Of a stretch of DNA of 9,321 bases, positions 5,782 through 9,321 are shown in pieces. How positions within the stretch are numbered: position 1 is the stretch's first letter; each line of letters begins with the position of its first letter. Where the stretch lies: assembly GCA_018674605.1 (NCBI GenBank), contig JABGZU010000008.1:1-9321 (forward strand), read 5' to 3'. The DNA comes from Candidatus Nitrosopumilus sp. (lineage in GTDB: Archaea > Thermoproteota > Nitrososphaeria > Nitrososphaerales > Nitrosopumilaceae). The notes beneath the pieces were generated by a model. That model worked only from the letters and a program-made list of their open reading frames with translations. It searched no databases and was not told the DNA's origin. The position numbers were made by a program, and so were the translations under genes.

Positions 5782-6921
5782 ATGACATTAAAAAATATCA
5801 CAGTTTTAGGTTCAGGGGTAATGGGACATGGAATTGCACAAGTTTCAGCAACTGCAGGATATAACATAGTTCTACGTGACATTAAACAAGAATTTCTAGA
5901 TAAAGCGATGGGGAAGATAAAATGGAGTTTAGATAAACTAGTCTCTAAAGAGAAAATATCCAAAGAAGAAGGAGACGCAATATTTTCAAGAATTACACCA
6001 ATAGTTGATCTAAAGGATGCAGTAAAAGATGCTGAAATGGTAATTGAAGTAGTTCCAGAAATTATGGATTTAAAGAAAAAAGTATATGCTGAATTAGATA
6101 AAGTTGCAGCACCAGAAGTAATTTTTGCATCAAATACCAGCACTCTACCAATTACTGAAATTGCAAATACAACATCAAGACCGGATAAATTTATTGGAAT
6201 TCATTTTTTCAATCCACCACAACTAATGAAACTAGTTGAAGTTATTCCAGGAGAAAAGACATCACAGCAAGTAACGGACATAACATTAGATTATGTAAAA
6301 TCAGTAAAAAATCAAGCTGTAATTTGTAGAAAAGATGTTCCAGGGTTTATCATAAACAGACTATTCATTCCACTAGTCCACGAAGCATGTTACCTCAAAG
6401 ATAGAGAGAACTTATCTCTAGAAGAAATTGACTCTGCATTTAAATTGAATTTAGGATTCCCAATGGGAATATTTGAGTTAGCAGACTTTACTGGAATGGA
6501 TGTAATTCACAAAGCAACTCAAGAGATGTATTTGAGAGATAAAAAAGTAATCAACCCACACCCGTTAATTGAAAAAATGTTTAATGATAAAAAATTAGGA
6601 CAAAAATCAGGAGAAGGATTCTACAAATATTCAGATGACAAGTATGAACGAGTTACACTATCAGCAGAATTAGCAACAAAGTGCAATCCAATTCAACTAG
6701 TAGCAAATATTCTAAACAATGCAGCATGGTTAATTACAAATGGTGCAAGTGATATTGAAGAAATTGAAAAAGCATCTCAATTAGGGTTAGGATTGAAAAA
6801 GCCATTGTTTGAAACAGCAAAAGAAATTGGAATTAAAAATATTGTAGATAATCTAAATAATCTTGCAAAAGAACATGGTGAATTTTACAAACCAGATCCT
6901 TTGCTAATTTCTATGCAGTAA
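5782..6921 (+). CDS. 3-hydroxyacyl-CoA dehydrogenase (probable 3-hydroxybutyryl-CoA dehydrogenase)
   Basis: The 379-residue enzyme oxidises (S)-3-hydroxyacyl-CoA to 3-oxoacyl-CoA with NAD+. Residues 1-185 are a Rossmann domain with G10-x-G12-x2-G15 and acidic D33 for NAD preference. By alignment to the human enzyme the active-site residues are S120, H141, E153 and N192, all present; H141 sits in HFFNPP. Residues 186-283 are the first 3HCDH C-terminal domain and 295-379 a second, shorter copy. There is no fused enoyl-CoA hydratase. In autotrophic Thaumarchaeota a stand-alone enzyme of this type serves the hydroxypropionate/hydroxybutyrate cycle, turning 3-hydroxybutyryl-CoA into acetoacetyl-CoA. 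That role is inferred here from family and lineage. A box A about 27 bases upstream and the AAACCA array before it are candidate controls. The 3' end overlaps the convergent gene by 11 bases. Confidence 0.93.
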   Translation: MTLKNITVLGSGVMGHGIAQVSATAGYNIVLRDIKQEFLDKAMGKIKWSLDKLVSKEKISKEEGDAIFSRITPIVDLKDAVKDAEMVIEVVPEIMDLKKKVYAELDKVAAPEVIFASNTSTLPITEIANTTSRPDKFIGIHFFNPPQLMKLVEVIPGEKTSQQVTDITLDYVKSVKNQAVICRKDVPGFIINRLFIPLVHEACYLKDRENLSLEEIDSAFKLNLGFPMGIFELADFTGMDVIHKATQEMYLRDKKVINPHPLIEKMFNDKKLGQKSGEGFYKYSDDKYERVTLSAELATKCNPIQLVANILNNAAWLITNGASDIEEIEKASQLGLGLKKPLFETAKEIGIKNIVDNLNNLAKEHGEFYKPDPLLISMQ

Positions 6922-7420
6922 TCAATTCAATAATTTTACTAACTGCTTCTTTGGGAGTATCAACACCAATAATTTTTACATTTTTTCTATAATCAACATA
7001 CCCATCAATATACGGGGTAATTGCACTATCAATGCCTCGAATTGCAACCATGGGTTTTTTACTCATATACGCAGCACATACTTCAGATAAAGTTCCAGAA
7101 CCACCACCCACAATAATTACACCATCAGCAGATAATGCATTAAGAAAATCACGAGTAAATCCCATTCCAGAAGGAATAACAATATCACAATAATCATTAG
7201 CAAAGGTAGGATCATCTTGAGGAATAATTCCCATAGTTAATCCATTTGCATCTTTTGCACCATGAGAACACGCATTCATCACCCCACCTAATCCACCAGT
7301 AATTAAAAGAGAGTTAGATTTTGCAATTTCCACTCCAATTTCATATGCAATTTTTTCATGTTTAGGAGTACATCCAGTAGTATTATTTCCAATTACTAAG
7401 ATCTGTCTTTTTTTTACCAC
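6911..7420 (-). CDS. TIGR00725/LOG-like nucleotide-binding Rossmann protein
   Basis: The 169-residue protein has the compact Rossmann fold of the LOG/DprA-related group. Residues 5-11 are the first strand and loop (RQILVIG). G42-G43-L44-G45-G46-V47-M48 followed by a GA and GIIP segment (64-67) is the family's first glycine signature. R90-D91 lies before the helix at 91-98, and G105-G106-G107-S-G-T-L-S-E113 corresponds to PGGxGTxxE. The Pro is replaced by Gly, as is usual in the TIGR00725 branch as opposed to true LOG phosphoribohydrolases. Function is unproven; nucleotide or cytokinin-nucleotide hydrolysis is known for relatives. The start is GTG at 7418-7420, and no in-frame ATG lies upstream. 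It is divergent from the RHH gene and convergent on the dehydrogenase. Confidence 0.88.
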   Translation of the reverse strand: MVKKRQILVIGNNTTGCTPKHEKIAYEIGVEIAKSNSLLITGGLGGVMNACSHGAKDANGLTMGIIPQDDPTFANDYCDIVIPSGMGFTRDFLNALSADGVIIVGGGSGTLSEVCAAYMSKKPMVAIRGIDSAITPYIDGYVDYRKNVKIIGVDTPKEAVSKIIELITA

Positions 7421-7494
7421 AATTGATCTTAATGAAACTCTTTGAAATATGTTCGTAGAGAAAAAGATATTAGTGAATCATCCAAAATATCGTT

Positions 7495-7617
7495 ATGAAA
7501 GCACGTTCAATGCCAGTATGTTTTAGTGAAAAACAATACAAAATGATTGAAGAATTTGCAAAGCAAAACGGTATGCTTAATGCAAGTCAAGCCCTTGAAA
7601 AAATTCTTAGTGAATAA
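7495..7617 (+). CDS. Ribbon-helix-helix (RHH) mini-protein, 40 residues
   Basis: The frame ATG 7495-7497 to TAA 7615-7617 encodes 40 residues that match the MetJ/Arc/CopG-type RHH fold from end to end. Residues 4-10 (RSMPVCF) are the DNA-contacting strand, 11-25 the first helix (EKQYKMIEEFAKQNG), and 28-39 the second helix (LNASQALEKILS), with the conserved Leu-x-Ala/Ser-Gln turn. It has almost nothing outside the fold. RHH proteins bind DNA as dimers, often at palindromes near their own gene. No toxin partner follows it, so it is not an obvious antitoxin. It is divergent from the TIGR00725 gene, 74 bases away. Confidence 0.78.
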   Translation: MKARSMPVCFSEKQYKMIEEFAKQNGMLNASQALEKILSE

Positions 7618-7650
7618 GTAATTTTTCTAATTTTTGATTATTTTTATTTC
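7618..7650 (+). terminator. T-rich stretch after the RHH gene, possible terminator
   Basis: Directly after the stop the + strand has four T tracts (TTTTT, TTTTT, TTTTT and TTTC) within about 30 bases. Archaeal RNA polymerase can stop at such oligo-T without a hairpin. It is the one clear place in the window where a + gene has room to end before the next gene. Confidence 0.4.
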
Positions 7651-7652
7651 AT

Positions 7653-7681
7653 AGAATAATCTACAAAGTAGGTTTTATTCT
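7653..7681 (+). other. Hairpin between the RHH and zinc-ribbon genes
   Basis: AGAATAA at 7653-7659 pairs with TTATTCT at 7675-7681, and CTAC at 7661-7664 pairs with GTAG at 7668-7671 around an AAA loop. T7660 and G7672 can wobble, and two T are bulged. The result is a 12-pair stem. It could be part of the RHH terminator, a DNA palindrome for the RHH dimer, or a leader structure of the gene starting at 7719. Confidence 0.5.
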
Positions 7682-7718
7682 GTTATTTACATTTAATAAT
7701 AAAATATTTTAAAATTAA

Positions 7719-8138
7719 ATGAGAGTAATGGGATTATTTAATAGAAAAACAACGTATTGTACAGTTTGTAATAAGGAATTAACACACAAACATAAACCAA
7801 AAAAAGAATGGAATCTAAAAGGTTCACTTTGTGGGGATTGCCATTTTGATAAATCTAAAGAATACTATGAAGGTCAAGTAAGACAACCATGTGTAAAATG
7901 TAAAACAACACAAAAAATTACAGATTTGTGGGAACCTAGATGGCAATGGGACATGGAAGGATTATTGTGCAAAAAATGTTTTGATGAAAAAGAAAAAGAA
8001 CATGATCAAAAGAAAAACTTTTGTGCATTATGTGAAACAAAAATGGGGTTAATTAGGCACAATCCAAAAGGACATTGGAAAATTGAAGGTCAATTATGCA
8101 GAAAATGTTGGGATAAAAAGAAATCAGAGTTTGGCTAA
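7719..8138 (+). CDS. Triple zinc-ribbon protein
   Basis: The 139-residue protein is three copies of a four-Cys module. Module 1 uses C14, C17, C38 and C41; module 2 uses C58, C61, C84 and C87; module 3 uses C102, C105, C127 and C130. Every module ends with W-x-[LMI]-[KE]-G-x-L-C-x2-C (W31, W77 and W120, each seven residues before its third Cys), so the gene arose by internal triplication. Each copy should bind one zinc. I know no named family. Such ribbons bind nucleic acid or protein. The second ATG at 7728 gives MGLFNRK, the same start as two other small proteins here, and may be the true start. The sequence before it is A/T-rich (ATTTAATAATAAAATATTTT), so its promoter cannot be fixed. A two-finger gene follows after 2 bases. 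Confidence 0.82.
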   Translation: MRVMGLFNRKTTYCTVCNKELTHKHKPKKEWNLKGSLCGDCHFDKSKEYYEGQVRQPCVKCKTTQKITDLWEPRWQWDMEGLLCKKCFDEKEKEHDQKKNFCALCETKMGLIRHNPKGHWKIEGQLCRKCWDKKKSEFG

Positions 8139-8140
8139 AA

Positions 8141-8338
8141 GTGAATTTTTTTAAAAAACATCAATGCAACAAATGTGATAAAAAATTTTCAAAAAAAGAA
8201 GAATTAATGAACCATAAAGAAATCATTCACGGAAAAAATTTAGAATATGACTGTAAAGAGTGCAACATGAATTTTTCAAACATGGAAGATATGAGAACCC
8301 ATCTACAAAAAGAACATAGTTACAAAAAAGACAGATAA
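8141..8338 (+). CDS. Two-finger C2H2 zinc-finger protein, 65 residues, GTG start
   Basis: Two classical C2H2 fingers fill the protein: C9-x2-C12-x12-H25-x4-H30, and C38-x2-C41-x12-H54-x4-H59. Both have the core Phe (F16 and F45) and Leu or Met at the helix position. The linker (HGKNLEYDC) is one residue off the eukaryotic TGEKP length and lacks its sequence. Two fingers in series could give sequence-specific DNA binding. The start is the GTG two bases after the stop of the triple zinc-ribbon gene; no upstream ATG is in frame. Tight coupling suggests joint translation with that protein. The stop abuts the rpoP stop with no base between. Confidence 0.85.
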   Translation: MNFFKKHQCNKCDKKFSKKEELMNHKEIIHGKNLEYDCKECNMNFSNMEDMRTHLQKEHSYKKDR

Positions 8339-8545
8339 TTAAATTGCTTTTACAGTTTTAACCACTGGGGGTCTAACTTTAGTGAATACTCTAAAACCAC
8401 AAATACATTTGATTTCAGGTAAACGAGATAGTTCAGTGTTTGAAACAACAGTACCACATCTTAAGCAAGAATAATTTACATCAAACTTTTCTTCAGGAGT
8501 TTCTTCAACTTCTTCTACAGTTTCTTCAATAATTTCTTCAACCAT
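8339..8545 (-). CDS. rpoP: DNA-directed RNA polymerase subunit P (Rpb12-like)
   Basis: The 68-residue protein has an acidic N-terminal extension (residues 2-19, mostly Glu) and then the zinc ribbon of archaeal RpoP / eukaryotic Rpb12, with C27-x2-C30, C47-x-C49-G and the strongly conserved tail RVFTKVRPPVVK. Rpb12/RpoP helps hold Rpo3 and Rpo10 in the polymerase assembly platform. The second Cys pair is spaced by one residue (C-I-C-G), where the family usually has two. I chose the ATG at 8543-8545 because a box A lies about 24 bases before it. An ATG at 8552-8554 and a TTG before that are alternatives. It lies 39 bases behind rps10 and could also be read from the EF-1alpha/uS10 transcript. 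Confidence 0.88.
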   Translation of the reverse strand: MVEEIIEETVEEVEETPEEKFDVNYSCLRCGTVVSNTELSRLPEIKCICGFRVFTKVRPPVVKTVKAI

Positions 8546-8564
8546 GTTTATCATCAATAATTTC

Positions 8565-8573
8565 TATAATTTA
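8565..8573 (-). promoter_or_regulatory. Box A before rpoP
   Basis: On the minus strand this reads TAAATTATA, centred about 24 bases before the ATG at 8545. It lies in the 39-base gap after rps10. If used, it gives rpoP its own leaderless transcript besides any read-through from the operon upstream. Confidence 0.4.
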
Positions 8574-8584
8574 AGGATACCAAA

Positions 8585-8893
8585 TTATGTCAAAGATAAT
8601 TCAATGTAGACATCATCAGGAATTTTTAATCTCATTAATTGTCTAATAGCTTTATCATCAGCGTTAATATTGATAATTCTTCGGTGCATTCGCATCTCCC
8701 ATTTTTCATAAGTTTCAGTACCACTTCCACAAGGTGATTTTCTTGTAGCGATATGTAATCTTTTTACAGGAAGTGGAGTAGGTCCTTTTACCTTAATACC
8801 AGTTTTTTTACCAATACCCATGATCTCACTGCAGACAGTATCTAACTTAGGTAGACTAGTAGAAGTGAGTTTAACACGGGCGGTTTGGGTCAT
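8585..8893 (-). CDS. rps10: 30S ribosomal protein S10 (uS10)
   Basis: The 102-residue protein is a full-length archaeal uS10, a small-subunit protein at the head of the 30S that contacts 16S rRNA. Typical features are the N-terminal strand (ARVKLTS), the L-x-x-L-D helix, the loop GPTPLPVKRLHIATRKSPCG and the central EKWEMRMHRR helix, followed by the strand IPDDVYIEL. I chose the ATG at 8891-8893, because an earlier ATG in the frame would add 28 residues that belong to the EF-1alpha coding sequence. It starts 10 bases after the EF-1alpha stop, and those bases (T-rich) hold no Shine-Dalgarno sequence. The EF-1alpha - uS10 order is the classical end of the archaeal str operon. Confidence 0.96.
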   Translation of the reverse strand: MTQTARVKLTSTSLPKLDTVCSEIMGIGKKTGIKVKGPTPLPVKRLHIATRKSPCGSGTETYEKWEMRMHRRIININADDKAIRQLMRLKIPDDVYIELSLT

Positions 8894-8903
8894 AAAAAAA
8901 CGC

Positions 8904-9321
8904 CTATGGTTTGTACTCTTCGGTAATTTCCTTAACGATACCTGCTGCGATGGTTGCACCCATATCTCTAAGTGCAAATCGTCCCATTTCAGGGAATTCT
9001 TCGAAGGTCTCGATACAAGTTGGTCTTACCGGTCTAATCTTAACAATTGCTGCATCTCCAACTTTAAGGAATTTTGGATTTTCTTCCTCAACGGCACCAG
9101 TTGCTGGGTTAATTTTTTGAAGGAACTCAGTAACAGTTGCTGCGACTTGTGTTGTATGAGCGTGCATAACTGGAGTGTATCCAGGTGCAATTGCTGTTGG
9201 ATGGTGAATAACAATAATTTGGGCTTTGAATTCTTTTGCTACATTTGGTGGGGCATCAGGAGTACCAAGAACATCTCCTCTCTTGATATCTTTCTTTTCA
9301 ATACCTCTTAGGTTGAAACCA
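8904..9321 (-). CDS. tuf: Elongation factor 1-alpha (EF-Tu homologue), C-terminal 138 residues, 5' end outside window
   Basis: The frame is open from the window edge to the TAG at 8904-8906. It holds the end of domain II (GFNLRGIEKKDIKRGDV) and all of domain III. Archaeal/eukaryotic EF-1alpha features are IIVIHHPTAI, GYTPVMHAHTTQVA, VKIRPVRPTCIETF and the end MGRFALRDMGATIAAG. The factor carries aminoacyl-tRNA to the ribosome as a GTP complex; its G domain is outside the window. The tail is short (IVKEITEEYKP) as usual for archaea. Codon use is richer in GGT, ATC and AAG than in the small genes to the left, consistent with high expression. rps10 follows it in the same operon. Confidence 0.97.
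   Translation of the reverse strand, partial: GFNLRGIEKKDIKRGDVLGTPDAPPNVAKEFKAQIIVIHHPTAIAPGYTPVMHAHTTQVAATVTEFLQKINPATGAVEEENPKFLKVGDAAIVKIRPVRPTCIETFEEFPEMGRFALRDMGATIAAGIVKEITEEYKP

Noticed and set aside
5736..6143. 135-residue minus frame across the start of the dehydrogenase gene
   Set aside because: It is opposite the conserved NAD-binding domain and has no recognisable content.
8894..8977. Longer uS10 with 28 extra N-terminal residues
   Set aside because: The extension is encoded by the end of the EF-1alpha gene in another frame, and 102 residues is the normal archaeal uS10 length.
8820..9311. 163-residue + frame with many Cys
   Set aside because: It lies opposite EF-1alpha and uS10, both certain; the Cys come from antisense codons.
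1..9321. tRNA, rRNA or insertion-sequence genes
   Set aside because: No cloverleaf, rRNA segment, transposase motif or terminal inverted repeat was found on reading either strand; I could not run a covariance search.

Overview
The window looks like chromosomal DNA of a marine ammonia-oxidising archaeon of the Nitrosopumilus type (Thaumarchaeota/Nitrososphaerota). The DNA is very A+T-rich and the genes are tightly packed. There is almost no Shine-Dalgarno signal, and several genes have an archaeal TATA box (box A) about 24-29 bases before the start codon, as expected for leaderless transcripts. The archaeal EF-1alpha / uS10 pair, the archaeal RNA polymerase subunit RpoP, a DnaJ-ferredoxin fusion known from this phylum and a stand-alone 3-hydroxyacyl-CoA dehydrogenase that fits the hydroxypropionate/hydroxybutyrate carbon-fixation cycle all point the same way. 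The lineage is an inference from gene content; no 16S gene is present.

Layout. 1-595: 3' part of a HemL-like PLP aminotransferase. 605-961 (minus): unknown protein with a TTG start. 1043-2021: a 39-residue charged mini-protein and a seven-repeat TPR protein. 2016-2744 (minus): unknown 242-residue protein. 2864-3687: two adjacent single-domain cupins. 3740-4408: DnaJ-ferredoxin fusion. 4405-5298 (minus): one-finger C2H2 protein, one-TM protein and HIT hydrolase, probably one operon. 5299-5781: the only long non-coding stretch, holding an array of AAACCA motifs, many spaced by one or two helical turns. 5782-6921: 3-hydroxyacyl-CoA dehydrogenase. 6911-7420 (minus): TIGR00725/LOG-like nucleotide-binding protein. 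7495-7617: 40-residue ribbon-helix-helix protein, followed by a T-rich stretch and a hairpin. 7719-8338: triple zinc-ribbon protein and two-finger C2H2 protein. 8339-9321 (minus): rpoP, rps10 and the 3' part of the EF-1alpha gene.

How the genes fit together. The right end is the tail of the archaeal str operon (translation) with an RNAP subunit behind it. The dehydrogenase is central carbon metabolism. The rest are small accessory and regulatory genes: three zinc-binding mini-proteins, an RHH protein, cupins and a TPR protein. All five convergent gene pairs end within 11 bases of each other or overlap, so transcription must end inside the opposing gene. The best candidate for something undescribed is the AAACCA array at 5413-5681, between the C2H2 operon and the dehydrogenase gene.
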